Of a stretch of DNA of 64,000 nucleotides, positions 8,174 through 19,000 are shown piece after piece. Within the stretch, counting starts at the first letter, position 1. Every line of letters starts with the position of its first letter. A program made the translations under genes and the position numbers. Under the pieces are notes generated by a model. That model was given only the letters and a program-made list of their open reading frames with translations. It did not search any database and had not been told where the DNA came from. Source of the stretch: Flammeovirgaceae bacterium 311 (lineage in GTDB: Bacteria > Bacteroidota > Bacteroidia > Cytophagales > Cyclobacteriaceae); NCBI GenBank assembly GCA_000597885.1, contig CP004371.1:4307001-4371000 (forward strand). Direction: 5' to 3'.

Positions 8174-11137
8174 ATGAGAAAAATTCTACTTGTTCTACTT
8201 TTACTAGGCTGTTTTTTATGGCAGCCAGTACTGGCACAGGAGCGCAAAATTACGGGAACCGTAACAGATGCCTCCAGTGGTGAAGCATTACCTGGTGTAA
8301 GTATCCTGATTCAGGGAACCTCTACCGGAACAGTTACCGACATGAACGGTAATTATGCACTCAGTGCAGCACCAAATGCAACCCTTGTTTTTTCCTTTAT
8401 AGGCTATTTAGAGCAACGGGTGCCTGTTAACAACAGGAGTGTGATTGATATGAAGCTTCGGGAAGATGTGGAGCAGCTGTCTGAAGTAGTAGTGGTAGGC
8501 TATGGTACGCAGGAGAAGAAAGATGCTACCGGTGCAGTTACCTCAATCAGTTCAAAAGAATTCAACCAGGGTATTATCAGCTCTCCTGAGCAGCTTATAC
8601 AGGGTAAATCTGCTGGTATACAGGTAACGGAAACCAGTGGCGAGCCAGGTGCTGGTATGACCATACGCATCAGGGGCACCTCTTCTATCAGAAGCGGTAA
8701 TAATCCTCTGTATGTAATTGATGGCGTTCCCCTAAGTGGCAGTGATGCCAGCAGTGGTGGTACTGATGTTGGTTTTGGATCAGCCTCCGCCCGTAACCCG
8801 CTAACATTCATTAACCCTAATGATATAGAAAATGTAAGCGTCTTGAAAGATGCCTCTGCCACCGCCATTTATGGTTCTAGGGGTGCTAATGGCGTGGTGC
8901 TTATCACTACAAAACGTGGACAGGGCGAAAACGAGACTCTGGAGTTTTCTTCTTCAGTGAGCACCAGCCGTATTACGAATACTTTTGATTTACTGGATAG
9001 AGAGGCTTTTCTTGATGGGGCTGCAGCCCTGGGTGCAGACAGAGAAGCCCTTGATTTAGGAGCTAATACCGACTGGCAGGATGAGGTTTTCAGAACTGCC
9101 ATTTCTCATAACCAGTACCTTGCCTATAGTGGACGGGGAGAAGCCGGAAGCTACAGGTTGTCTCTGGGCTATATGGATCAGCAGGGTATTGTAAATGAAA
9201 GTGGCCTGAGAAGGGTTACTGGCAGGATCAATGCCAACAGAAGCTTTCTTAACGAGAGAGTTACGCTTTCTACACAGTTAACCCTTGCAAATGTTAGAGA
9301 CGATAACGTACCCATTACCAACAACTCTGGCTTCCGGGGAGACTTGATTGGAGCCATGATCATTGCCAATCCTACACGCCCGGTTCGTAACCAGGATGGT
9401 ACCTTTAACCAGCCAGGGGTAGATCAGCTTAATCCGGTAGCGATGCTGGCCTATAATAAGGACTATACCAACACCTTAAGGGCACTGGCCAGTTTTGGGG
9501 TAGATGTAAAAATTTTCAAAGATCTTTCTTTCCGTACCAGCCTGGGTTTTGATCAGTCAACCTCTTCCAGAAAAGCTGCTTACTCAGGCGATCTGGTGGC
9601 TGCTGGTATTCAGGATGTGGGCAGAGGAGGTTTCCTGGATGTGCGCGAAAATAACCTCTTATCTGAAAATTACTTTACCTATAATTTAGGATTGGGCGCA
9701 GAGAGCAAACTTGATATTTTGCTTGGTCATGCCTATCAAAGATTTGACTATGAAACGCAAACCGTTCTGACCCGGGATTTCGGCACCAGGAATCTGGATG
9801 TTATGATCAATAATGCGGCTTCGGCAAGCCAGTTTCTGGTAAATACGGCTAACAGAGTAGATGAACTGCAGTCATTCTTTGGCCGGATGAACTTAAACCT
9901 GACTGATAAATTCCTCATTACCGGTACGCTGCGTACTGACGGATCTACAAAATTTGGAGAGAATAATAAGTATGGGGTTTTTCCTTCCGGCGCTGTTGCT
10001 TGGCGCATCTCTGATGAAGCCTTTATGCCGGCAGTGTTCTCTGATCTGAAATTAAGGGTAGGCTACGGTATTACCGGAAACCAGGAAATTCCGCACAACC
10101 TGGTGTACCAAAGGCAAAGGTACAGCGACTACAGTTTTAGTGAAAGCGGCACCATTGAGGGTGGAGACCTGGGAGATGTGGCTTTTGCCAACCCCAACCT
10201 GAGATGGGAATCTACCAGACAGTTAAATATTGGTCTGGACTATGGATTTGTTAATAACCGCATAAGAGGTTCACTGGACTATTACCATAAAACCACTTAC
10301 GATCTGTTAATTCAACAGGTTGCAGCACAGCCGGCTGCGCAACCATTTGTGTGGACAAACCTGGATGCAGATATCATCAACCAGGGAGTGGAGCTTAACA
10401 TTGAAGCAAATATCATCAATTCAACTTCCTTTAGCTGGGATGTGAACGCTAATGCTGGCTATAACGAAAACAGGGTAGAGAATTACACCAGTATTACCAA
10501 CACCGGTGAAATTACCGGTCAGGGCCTTACCGGAGCCTATGCACAGCGTATTGCAAACAATCAGCCCTTATATGCTTACTACCTCAGAGATTTTGCCGGC
10601 TATGATTCTGAAGGCAATGCTGAATACAATGGCGGCGATGTGCAGCGCTTTACCGGCGATTCTCCACTGCCTAGGCTTACAGCTGGTTTAACCAATAATT
10701 TCAGGTTAAATAACTTTGACCTGAGCTTCTTTTTCAACGGTATGTTTGGCCACAAGATCTACAACAATACGGCAAACGCCTTCTTTACAGCAGGCTCATT
10801 AGTGGTTGGCCGTAATGTTACCTCAGATGTGGTAGGGAATGGAGAGTCGCCTTTGAATGCGGCAGATGTTTCTACCAGATTCCTGGAGAGCGGCAACTTT
10901 GTAAGGCTGCAAAATGCATCTCTTGGATATACACTACCGGTAGGTACCATTAAAAACATCTCCGGCATACGCATATTCATTACCGGGCAGAACCTCCTGC
11001 TGTTTACCAACTACACTGGTCTGGATCCGGAGGTAAATATCAGCAAAGCTATTGATGGCATACCTTCTGCAGGTATAGATTACACCGCCTATCCAAAAGC
11101 ACGCACGTTTACTTTTGGGCTTAATGTTACTCTTTAA
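8174..11137 (+). CDS. SusC/RagA-family TonB-linked outer membrane protein
   Basis: A 987-residue TonB-dependent transporter: signal peptide 1-22 (ending VLAQ), CarboxypepD_reg-like domain (about 25-110; ITGTVTDASSGEALPGVSI), the SusC-type EVVVVGYGTQEKKDATG segment, plug domain to about 230 (GTSSIRSGNNPLYVIDGVP, YGSRGANGVVLITTK), then a C-terminal beta barrel ending in FTFGLNVTL. With the SusD lipoprotein it forms a lidded outer-membrane importer. It is the first gene of a run of five (8174-20980). No carbohydrate-active enzyme is adjacent, so the substrate need not be a glycan. Confidence 0.95.
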   Translation: MRKILLVLLLLGCFLWQPVLAQERKITGTVTDASSGEALPGVSILIQGTSTGTVTDMNGNYALSAAPNATLVFSFIGYLEQRVPVNNRSVIDMKLREDVEQLSEVVVVGYGTQEKKDATGAVTSISSKEFNQGIISSPEQLIQGKSAGIQVTETSGEPGAGMTIRIRGTSSIRSGNNPLYVIDGVPLSGSDASSGGTDVGFGSASARNPLTFINPNDIENVSVLKDASATAIYGSRGANGVVLITTKRGQGENETLEFSSSVSTSRITNTFDLLDREAFLDGAAALGADREALDLGANTDWQDEVFRTAISHNQYLAYSGRGEAGSYRLSLGYMDQQGIVNESGLRRVTGRINANRSFLNERVTLSTQLTLANVRDDNVPITNNSGFRGDLIGAMIIANPTRPVRNQDGTFNQPGVDQLNPVAMLAYNKDYTNTLRALASFGVDVKIFKDLSFRTSLGFDQSTSSRKAAYSGDLVAAGIQDVGRGGFLDVRENNLLSENYFTYNLGLGAESKLDILLGHAYQRFDYETQTVLTRDFGTRNLDVMINNAASASQFLVNTANRVDELQSFFGRMNLNLTDKFLITGTLRTDGSTKFGENNKYGVFPSGAVAWRISDEAFMPAVFSDLKLRVGYGITGNQEIPHNLVYQRQRYSDYSFSESGTIEGGDLGDVAFANPNLRWESTRQLNIGLDYGFVNNRIRGSLDYYHKTTYDLLIQQVAAQPAAQPFVWTNLDADIINQGVELNIEANIINSTSFSWDVNANAGYNENRVENYTSITNTGEITGQGLTGAYAQRIANNQPLYAYYLRDFAGYDSEGNAEYNGGDVQRFTGDSPLPRLTAGLTNNFRLNNFDLSFFFNGMFGHKIYNNTANAFFTAGSLVVGRNVTSDVVGNGESPLNAADVSTRFLESGNFVRLQNASLGYTLPVGTIKNISGIRIFITGQNLLLFTNYTGLDPEVNISKAIDGIPSAGIDYTAYPKARTFTFGLNVTL

Positions 11138-11155
11138 TCCTTAACTATAACTTAT

Positions 11156-12658
11156 ATGTTAATATATAATTATATAAAGCGGATATCCGGCTTTGTATTA
11201 GGCGGCCTGATTGTGTTAGGCTGTACTGACCTGGAAACGGAATTTCCGGATTCACTTCCAATTACCAACACTGGAGGTACTACTTCGGGAGATCCTGCAG
11301 CGCTCTTGTCTACTAACTATAACAGGCTTGGCGATCATATCTGGCAGGACAATGTAATGTCTATACTGGAGCACCCCACCGATGAAATGATGGGGCCCAC
11401 CAGGGGTACCGACTGGGGTGATAATGGCATCTGGAGGCAATTACACCAGCATACCTGGGACCCTACCCACAACTGGATCAGGGTTTCCTGGAATAGCCTG
11501 AATTCGCTGGTGTTTGTTAGTAACCAGGTTTTAGGGTTTAACCCTACTCCGGAACAGGCAGCAGAAGCGCGGTTCCTGCGGGCATTCAATATGTTTTATG
11601 GAATGGATTTGTTTGGCCAGGTGCCCTTCCGCGAAGTTAATGAGGGCGTGGAGGTAGATCCGCGGGTATTCAGCAGGGCAGAGGCTTTTGATTTTATCGT
11701 GGATGACCTTGAGCAGGCAATCCCTAACCTGCCTGAGGGTATGCCGGGAGCAGGTAATGATATTGCCGTACCTCCGGGTAGAGCCTCTAAAGCAGCTGCT
11801 TATGCGCTTCTGGCCAGGTTGTATCTCAACAAAGCTGTTTATATGAGCGATGATCCCGCCGGCCCTTATTCATTCGATGCAGCCGATATGAACAGGGTTA
11901 TTGAATATGCAGATCTTGTTACTGCCTCCGGCTTTTCGCTGGATGAGAATTATTTCGAAAACTTTCAGGATGTTGAAACAACAGAAAAAATATTCACCAC
12001 TCCTAAAAGCGTAACCGCACAGCCTGAAGCTTATTACTTCATGGGTGCTCATTACAACATGAACCCGAGCGGCTGGAACGGTTTTGTTACCCTGGCCGAC
12101 TTCTACAATAAGTTCGATCAGGAAGATGAGCGGCTAGGCGAGCCCAATACTCCCGGACAGGGATTTAAAGTAGGTCCTCAGGTAGATGCCAATGGCGAGC
12201 CAATCTTGAACAGGAGGGGTAATCAGCTCACCTTTACTCCCGAGGTGCAAATTGCCGGTAACGACGATCAGTCAGGCATACGTGTTTACAAATACCACCC
12301 CGATGTAAATATTGGTTCGCTGGTGTTGTTAAGATATGCAGATGTTTACCTGATGAAGATAGAAGCGATTCTTAGAGGAGGAACGGCAACGGGAGGTGTA
12401 ACTGCTCAGAGTATGCTCGATGAGTTGCGGGCTTTAAGAGGCGTAGAATCCATTCCTGCCACACTGGAAAACATACTGGATGAAAGAGGGCGGGAGCTTT
12501 ACTGGGAACGTGTTCGCAGAACCGACCAGATACGCTTTGGTACCTATACCGACACCTGGCAGGAGAAAACAGTTACAGATCCTACCAGAATACTGTTCCC
12601 TATTCCGCAGGTGGCCATTGACTCCAACCCTAACCTGGAGCAAAATCCCGGTTATTAA
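11156..12658 (+). CDS. SusD/RagB-family surface lipoprotein
   Basis: A 500-residue partner of the preceding SusC gene, starting 18 bases after its stop. The lipobox VLGC (Cys23) predicts lipidation and surface exposure. The helical SusD fold is indicated by ARFLRAFNMFYGMDLFGQVPF, the RASKAAAYALLARLYLN TPR-like segment, the LRYADVYLMKIEA helix and the C-terminal ILDERGRELYWERVRRTDQIRFG region. It is the substrate-binding lid of the transporter. A terminator-like hairpin follows, so the downstream VCBS genes may be transcribed at a lower level or from their own promoter. Confidence 0.95.
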   Translation: MLIYNYIKRISGFVLGGLIVLGCTDLETEFPDSLPITNTGGTTSGDPAALLSTNYNRLGDHIWQDNVMSILEHPTDEMMGPTRGTDWGDNGIWRQLHQHTWDPTHNWIRVSWNSLNSLVFVSNQVLGFNPTPEQAAEARFLRAFNMFYGMDLFGQVPFREVNEGVEVDPRVFSRAEAFDFIVDDLEQAIPNLPEGMPGAGNDIAVPPGRASKAAAYALLARLYLNKAVYMSDDPAGPYSFDAADMNRVIEYADLVTASGFSLDENYFENFQDVETTEKIFTTPKSVTAQPEAYYFMGAHYNMNPSGWNGFVTLADFYNKFDQEDERLGEPNTPGQGFKVGPQVDANGEPILNRRGNQLTFTPEVQIAGNDDQSGIRVYKYHPDVNIGSLVLLRYADVYLMKIEAILRGGTATGGVTAQSMLDELRALRGVESIPATLENILDERGRELYWERVRRTDQIRFGTYTDTWQEKTVTDPTRILFPIPQVAIDSNPNLEQNPGY

Positions 12659-12686
12659 TTTATTCTGATTTTTTTATAGAAATCCG

Positions 12687-12724
12687 GAAAGCAAGTAAGT
12701 GTGTATTTACTTGCTTTCTCTTTC
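12687..12724 (+). terminator. Hairpin terminator after susD-like gene
   Basis: A perfect 12-base inverted repeat, GAAAGCAAGTAA (12687-12698) and TTACTTGCTTTC (12707-12718), is followed by a T-rich tract. It covers the in-frame GTG at 12701, so the next gene starts downstream of it. It may be an attenuator within the operon. Confidence 0.65.
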
Positions 12725-12745
12725 TATTTTGATGAAATTAAAAGG

Positions 12746-15700
12746 ATGAAGAGGATTGCTACTGCGCTGATTGTGCCTGCTTTTGCTTGTCTGTGCCTCC
12801 TGTCCTGCAAGCAAAAAAACAGTGACCCCGATACCCGGCAGTTCACCCGATTGCCTGCCTCTCATACAGGCATAAATTTTAAAAATGTACTATCGGTAAG
12901 CGAAGACCTGGATGTTTTTCGCTACCGTAATTACTATAACGGAGGCGGTGTGGCCATTGGCGACATCAACAACGATGGCCTGCCCGATATATTCCTTACC
13001 GCCAACATGGGCCAGAACCGCCTCTACCTTAACAAGGGAAAGCAGGGCGCTGCCCCCTTACAGTTCGAAGACATTACCCAAAAGGCAGGTATCCTGAATG
13101 ACAAGATCTGGTCTACCGGTGTGAGCATGGCAGATGTAAACGGCGATGGCCTGCTCGATATCTACGTTTGCAACTCAGGAGATGTAAAGGGCGGTAAACG
13201 CGAAAACGAGCTGTACATCAATGGGGGCAATCTTACCTTCAGCGAGCAGGCAGAAGCCTACGGCCTAGCCGATAAAGGCTTTGGCACCCATGCTGCCTTT
13301 TTCGATTATGATCAGGATGGCGACCTGGACTGCTACGTTCTTAATAACTCTTTCCGCCCTGTTTCCACACTGGGCATGAACAACATTCGCCACGAGCGCG
13401 ACAGCACCGGTGGCGATAAGCTCTACCGCAACGATGGCGGCCGCTTTACAGATGTAAGCGAAGAAGCAGGTATCTGGGGAAGTGTAATAGGCTTTGGCCT
13501 GGGCGTAACCGTGGTAGATGTTGACAGCGATGGCTGGCTGGACATGTACATTTCTAATGATTTCTTTGAGCGCGATTACCTCTACATGAACCAGAAAGAC
13601 GGCACCTTTAAGGATGAACTCCCCCAGCGCGTTGGGCATATCAGTAATTTTTCCATGGGTACCGATGCTGCCGATCTTAACAACGATGGCACTCCTGAGA
13701 TCTTTGTAACCGACATGCTGCCCGAAGATGACCGCCGCCTGAAAACCATGGTGATGTATGATGATTACGACCTATATCAGGTAAAGCTGAAGAATGATTA
13801 TTACGAGCAATACATGCGCAATACCCTGCAGCTGAACCGCGGCGATGGTAATTTCCTGGAGGTAGGGCAGTACGCAGGGGTAGCTGCTACCGACTGGAGC
13901 TGGGGCGCCCTTATTGCCGATTTCGATAATGATAATAGCAAAGAGATATTTGTTACCAATGGCATTGAGCGCGACCTGATCGATCAGGATTTTATCAACT
14001 ATATGGCCAGTGAGGAAACCCTGCTGGCCACCATGCGTGAGGGCAAGGCCGATTTTAAGAGCCTGGTAGAAAAAATGCCATCTACCAAACTTCCCAATTA
14101 CCTTTTTAAGCAACAGCAGCCCCTGCGTTTTCAGAATGTGGCCGACGCCTGGGGCCTGGCCGATGCCGGATTTTCTAATGGCGCTGCCTATGGAGATCTG
14201 GATGGAGATGGCGATCTGGATCTGGTAGTGAATAACCTGCAGGAGGAAGTGGGAATCTACCGCAATAACACAAACGAGCTATCAGGCAATCATTACCTGA
14301 AAGTATCGCTAAAAGGCCCTGATAGGAATACATTTGGCGTTGGCGCCCGGGTATATACCTATGCCGGAGCCGATGTGCAGATGCTGGAAAACATTCCCAC
14401 CAAAGGTTTTCAGTCTTCTATGGATTACTCCCTGCTCTTTGGTCTTGGCAAAGCAGAAAGGCTCGATAGCCTGGTGGTACAATGGGGCTACGGCAAAGTC
14501 CAGACCATCCGGGAGGTAAAAGCCAACCAGCTGCTGCAGCTCGATATTCAAGATGCTGAAGATAAGGCCCCTGCAGGGACGGCCTCTGGTAAAGCGCTGG
14601 CAGCAGCGGTTCCTATTTTTACGCCGGTAGCGCTGCCGGCTGCCATTCCCCATCAGGAAAACTACTATGTAGATTTTAACCGCGAACGGCTCATTTACCA
14701 CATGCTCTCTAAAGAGGGCCCTGCCCTGGCCATTGGCGATGCCGATGGCGACGGCTTGGAGGATGTATATGTAGGCGGCGCTACAGGCCAGCCTGGGCAA
14801 CTCTACCTGCAGGATAAGGCCGGTGGACTGAAAGTACATTTGCTGCAGGCTTTCAACACAGATCTGAATTACGAAGATGTACGTGCCGAGTTTTTTGATG
14901 CCAATGGCGATGGCCGGCTGGATCTATATGTAGTAAGCGGCGGCAGCGAATTTGCCTCCGATGCCAGAATGCTGCAAGACCGGCTGTACCTGAACAGGGG
15001 TGGGCTGCAGTTTGAGCGCTGCGATGGCTGCCTTCCCACTTTCTACTCTATGGGCTCTGCCGTAAAAGCTGCCGATTGGGATGCTGATGGCGATGTAGAT
15101 CTGTTTGTAGGCGGCCGTGCGGTGCCGGGGCAGTATGGTCTTGCTGCAGCCAGCTACCTGCTGCAAAACGATGGCAGGGGTAATTTTACCAATGTAACGG
15201 CCAGGGTATCGCCAGGCCTGGGAAATTTTGGGCTGGTAACAGATGCTGTCTGGACCGATGTGGATGATGACAGTGACCTTGACCTGGTGGTGGTAGGAGA
15301 GTGGAGCGCCCCCACCATCTTTAAGAATAATGGTGCAAACCTGGAGCGTCTGCACAATACCGAAGGACTTGAAAAAGCAGAAGGCTGGTGGAACAGCATT
15401 GCCGCCACCGATCTGGATGGCGATGGCAATACAGATTTTATCGTGGGCAACTGGGGCCTGAATTCCAAATTCTCCGCCTCTCCCGAAGCACCCCTGGCCC
15501 TATACGTATCCGATTTTGATGATAACCAGACCATTGAACACATCTTTGCACAAACCAGGGGGGGGGAGGAAAGCCCACTGGTGCTGCGGCACGATCTGGT
15601 AAAACAGCTTAGCAGTCTCAAGAAGAAATACAACACTTATCAGGCTTATGCCGGCCAAAGCGTGCAGCATGTGTTCTCTCCCGAGCAGCTCACCAGCGCC

Positions 15701-16087
15701 ATTCGGCGGGAAGTAAACACCCTGGCCAGCAGTGTGATCTACAACAATGGCGATGGAACCTATACCGTACAGTCTTTGCCGGAAGAGGTGCAGTACTCAC
15801 CCGTCAGGTCTATACTGGTAGATGACTTTGATGGCGATGGAACAAATGAAATCCTTCTGAGCGGCAATTTTGAGGGCACCAAACCAGAAGAAGGACGCTA
15901 CGATGCCAATTTTGGCATTCTGCTAAAGGTTGCACCAGACCGCAGCTTTCAGGTGCTGAAACAGCAGCAAACAGGATTGGATGTGAAAGGGATGGTGAAC
16001 CAGTCTGCCATTCTAAGGGCTGCAAATGGTAAAAAAAGGGTGGTTTTTGCCAGAAACAATGAAACGGTACAACTCTATGCGTATTAA
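12746..16087 (+). CDS. FG-GAP/VCBS-repeat lipoprotein with ASPIC/UnbV domain (first copy)
   Basis: A 1113-residue exported protein. The lipobox LLSC (Cys21) follows a hydrophobic leader. Many repeats of the form DxNxDGxxDIY carry Ca2+-binding DxDGDGDLD loops and build one or two beta propellers (about residues 60-500 and 640-1080). An ASPIC/UnbV domain lies between them (about 515-600; FGVGARVYTYAG, PTKGFQSSMDYSLLFGLG, LVVQWGYG). Function is unknown; CRTAC1-like proteins are extracellular. ATG 12746 is chosen because the longer GTG start lies in a terminator hairpin and spoils the signal peptide. The next gene overlaps its 3' end. Confidence 0.88.
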   Translation: MKRIATALIVPAFACLCLLSCKQKNSDPDTRQFTRLPASHTGINFKNVLSVSEDLDVFRYRNYYNGGGVAIGDINNDGLPDIFLTANMGQNRLYLNKGKQGAAPLQFEDITQKAGILNDKIWSTGVSMADVNGDGLLDIYVCNSGDVKGGKRENELYINGGNLTFSEQAEAYGLADKGFGTHAAFFDYDQDGDLDCYVLNNSFRPVSTLGMNNIRHERDSTGGDKLYRNDGGRFTDVSEEAGIWGSVIGFGLGVTVVDVDSDGWLDMYISNDFFERDYLYMNQKDGTFKDELPQRVGHISNFSMGTDAADLNNDGTPEIFVTDMLPEDDRRLKTMVMYDDYDLYQVKLKNDYYEQYMRNTLQLNRGDGNFLEVGQYAGVAATDWSWGALIADFDNDNSKEIFVTNGIERDLIDQDFINYMASEETLLATMREGKADFKSLVEKMPSTKLPNYLFKQQQPLRFQNVADAWGLADAGFSNGAAYGDLDGDGDLDLVVNNLQEEVGIYRNNTNELSGNHYLKVSLKGPDRNTFGVGARVYTYAGADVQMLENIPTKGFQSSMDYSLLFGLGKAERLDSLVVQWGYGKVQTIREVKANQLLQLDIQDAEDKAPAGTASGKALAAAVPIFTPVALPAAIPHQENYYVDFNRERLIYHMLSKEGPALAIGDADGDGLEDVYVGGATGQPGQLYLQDKAGGLKVHLLQAFNTDLNYEDVRAEFFDANGDGRLDLYVVSGGSEFASDARMLQDRLYLNRGGLQFERCDGCLPTFYSMGSAVKAADWDADGDVDLFVGGRAVPGQYGLAAASYLLQNDGRGNFTNVTARVSPGLGNFGLVTDAVWTDVDDDSDLDLVVVGEWSAPTIFKNNGANLERLHNTEGLEKAEGWWNSIAATDLDGDGNTDFIVGNWGLNSKFSASPEAPLALYVSDFDDNQTIEHIFAQTRGGEESPLVLRHDLVKQLSSLKKKYNTYQAYAGQSVQHVFSPEQLTSAIRREVNTLASSVIYNNGDGTYTVQSLPEEVQYSPVRSILVDDFDGDGTNEILLSGNFEGTKPEEGRYDANFGILLKVAPDRSFQVLKQQQTGLDVKGMVNQSAILRAANGKKRVVFARNNETVQLYAY

Positions 16088-19000
16088 TATAAATTTTAGC
16101 CTGGCTGTTGCATTAGTATGTGCTGCCGGCTTTACGCTGGCCTGCAACAGGGCGCCGGAGCCAAGGTTTGAGCTAATCCCGGCAGAGCAAAGCGGCATTA
16201 CTTTTGAGAACAGGCTACAGGAAAGTGTGCAGCACAATATATTTTCCTACCTCTACTTTTACAACGGCGGCGGTGTGGCTGCCGGAGACCTGAATGGCGA
16301 CGGATTGCCCGATCTTTACTTTACAGCCAACCAGGATGAAAACAAGCTGTACCTGAACAAAGGCAGTTTTAAATTTGAAGATATAACCTCGCAGGTAAAA
16401 CTGCAGGGCAAAAAGGGCTGGACTACCGGCGTTACCATGGCCGATGTAAACGGCGATGGCCGGCTGGACATTTACGTGAGCCAGCTGGGCGACTTTCAGA
16501 ACATCAGGGGAAAAAACCAGCTCTACATCAACATGGGCAACAATAGCAGCGGGGTGCCGCAGTTTGAAGATCAGGCCAAAGCCTATGGACTCGACCTGGT
16601 CGGATTTTCTACTCAGGCTGCTTTTTTCGATTATGATGGCGATGGTGACCTGGATATGTACATGCTCAACCACTCCGTGCATGCCAATGGTACTTTTGCC
16701 AAGTCAACTATACGCAAGGAGCCTCACCCCCTGGCAGGCGATAAGCTGCTGCGCAACGATGGCGGCAGGTTTACAGATGTTACGGCAGAAAGCGGTATTT
16801 ACAGCAGTGCCCTGGGTTATGGCCTGGGCATAACTGTTGCAGATATTAACTGGGATGGCTACCCGGATATTTACGTGGGTAACGATTTCCATGAGAATGA
16901 TTACCTGTACCTGAATAACGGCGATGGCACCTTTACGGAAAGCCTGGAAAAAATGATGCAGCATACCAGCCGCTATTCCATGGGCAACGACATTGCAGAT
17001 ATTAATAACGATGGCCTGCCGGATATACTGTCGCTGGATATGCTCCCCGCCGACCCGGTAAAGCTAAAGGCATCGGCAGCAGAAGATGCTTACGATGTGT
17101 ATAACTTTAAACTCGGTTATGGTTACAACCACCAGTTTGCACGCAATACACTGCAGCTCAACCTGGGCAATGGCAAGTTTAGTGAAATAGGGCTGCAGGC
17201 AGGCGTGGCCGCCACAGACTGGAGCTGGTCGGGCCTTTTTGCAGATCTGGATCTGGATGGCTACAAAGACATCTATATTGCCAATGGCATAAAGCGCCGC
17301 TCCAACGACCTGGACTACATCAACTATGTGTCCAGCGAGGCTATACAGTCGCGCCTGGCAGGCAACATCAGCGAAGAAGACCTGCAGCTCACCGAAAAAA
17401 TGCCGGAGGTAAAGATTCCCAACGCTGCCTTCAGAAACAGGGGAGATCTCTCCTTCGAGGATGTTTCCCAAAGCTGGGGCCTCAACCAGGAGTCTTTCTC
17501 AAACGGCGCTGCCTATGCCGATCTGGATGGCGATGGCGATCTGGACCTGATCACCAACAATGTAAACCAGCCAGCCTTTGTCTATAATAACCTAACCATA
17601 AACGGTAAAAAAGCAGATAACAACTATCTCAGGATCCGCCTCAATGGCGAGGGTGGCAACCGTATGGGCATCGGCACCAAGATCATCATACCTAAAAACG
17701 GGCAGGTGCTCACTTTTGAGTGCTTTCCAACCCGTGGCTACCAGTCGGCTGTAAGCGACGATCTAACCATAGGCATGGGAAAAGATTCAGTAGTGGAACG
17801 CCTGATTGTGGTATGGCCCGACCGCCGCTTTCAGGAGCTGCACAGGCTAAAGGGTAATGGTATGCTAACGCTGAACCAGGCAGAAGCCAGTGGTACTTAT
17901 TCTTTTGCCAGGGAGGCTACAACCCCTGCTTTTACCGACCTGACTGCAGCGTTGCCTGTACCATATAAGCACGAAGAGAATAAGTATGTAGAGTTTAACA
18001 GGGAAGCATTACTTCCGCACATGAGCTCTACAGAAGGACCCAAACTGGCCGTGGGAGATGTGAATGGCGATGGGCTGGAAGATTTCTTTGTTGGCGGTGC
18101 CAAGCGGCAGCCGGGCAGCCTGTTCATCCAAACTGCTACAGGAGTTGCCAGCTCCAACGTGGCGCTTTTCAAGGCAGACAGCCTGGCTGAAGATGTAGCT
18201 GCCCTTTTTCTGGATTACGATGGCGACCACGACCTGGACCTGGTGGTGGTAAGCGGGGGCAATGAATTTCAGGGGAAAAGCAAAGCCCTGGAAGTACGCT
18301 TTTACCTGAACGATGGCAGGGGCAACTTCAGCAGAGATCAGCAGGCTTCTCCTGGGATCCATGTAACCGGCTCCTGCATAACAGCTGCAGATTATGATGG
18401 CGATGGCGATCCGGACCTTTTTATTGGAGGCCGTGTAGTGCCCTGGAATTATGGCAGCACACCCAACAGCTATCTACTCCAGAACCAGGGTGGGGGCAGG
18501 TTTAAAGATATCACTACTGAAGTAGAAGGCCTGGCCAATGCAGGTATGGTAAAAGATGCTACCTGGGCCGATCTGGATGGCGATGGCTTTCAGGAGCTGG
18601 TGCTGGTGGGAGAGTGGATGCCCATCACTGTTTTCAGCAACCAGAAAGGAAAGCTCGGAAAAGCTGATTTTTCCTCGCTCGATAAATCCAATGGCTGGTG
18701 GAATGTGGTAAAGGTCGCCGATATAGATGGCGATGGCGACCTGGATTTAATAGCAGGCAACCTGGGGCTGAATTCTAAGCTTAAGGCAAGCGCAGAGAGA
18801 CCTGTTAGCCTCTATATTCACGATTTTGATGGCAATGAGAAATCTGATCCGCTCCTGTATCATTATATGGGCGACAAGCAATACCTCTTTGCTACCAAAG
18901 ATGAGCTGGTAAGCCAGCTGCGCACCGTAAAGGGCAAATTTGTACAGTATGGCGAATTTGCCAACACAGACCAGACCCGGCTGTTTGAGCAGCAGCAGAT

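Noticed and set aside
14309-14839. 176-codon open frame on the minus strand
   Set aside because: It lies wholly inside the VCBS lipoprotein gene and has no domain, leader or start context; long antisense frames are common in this repeat-rich, biased coding sequence.
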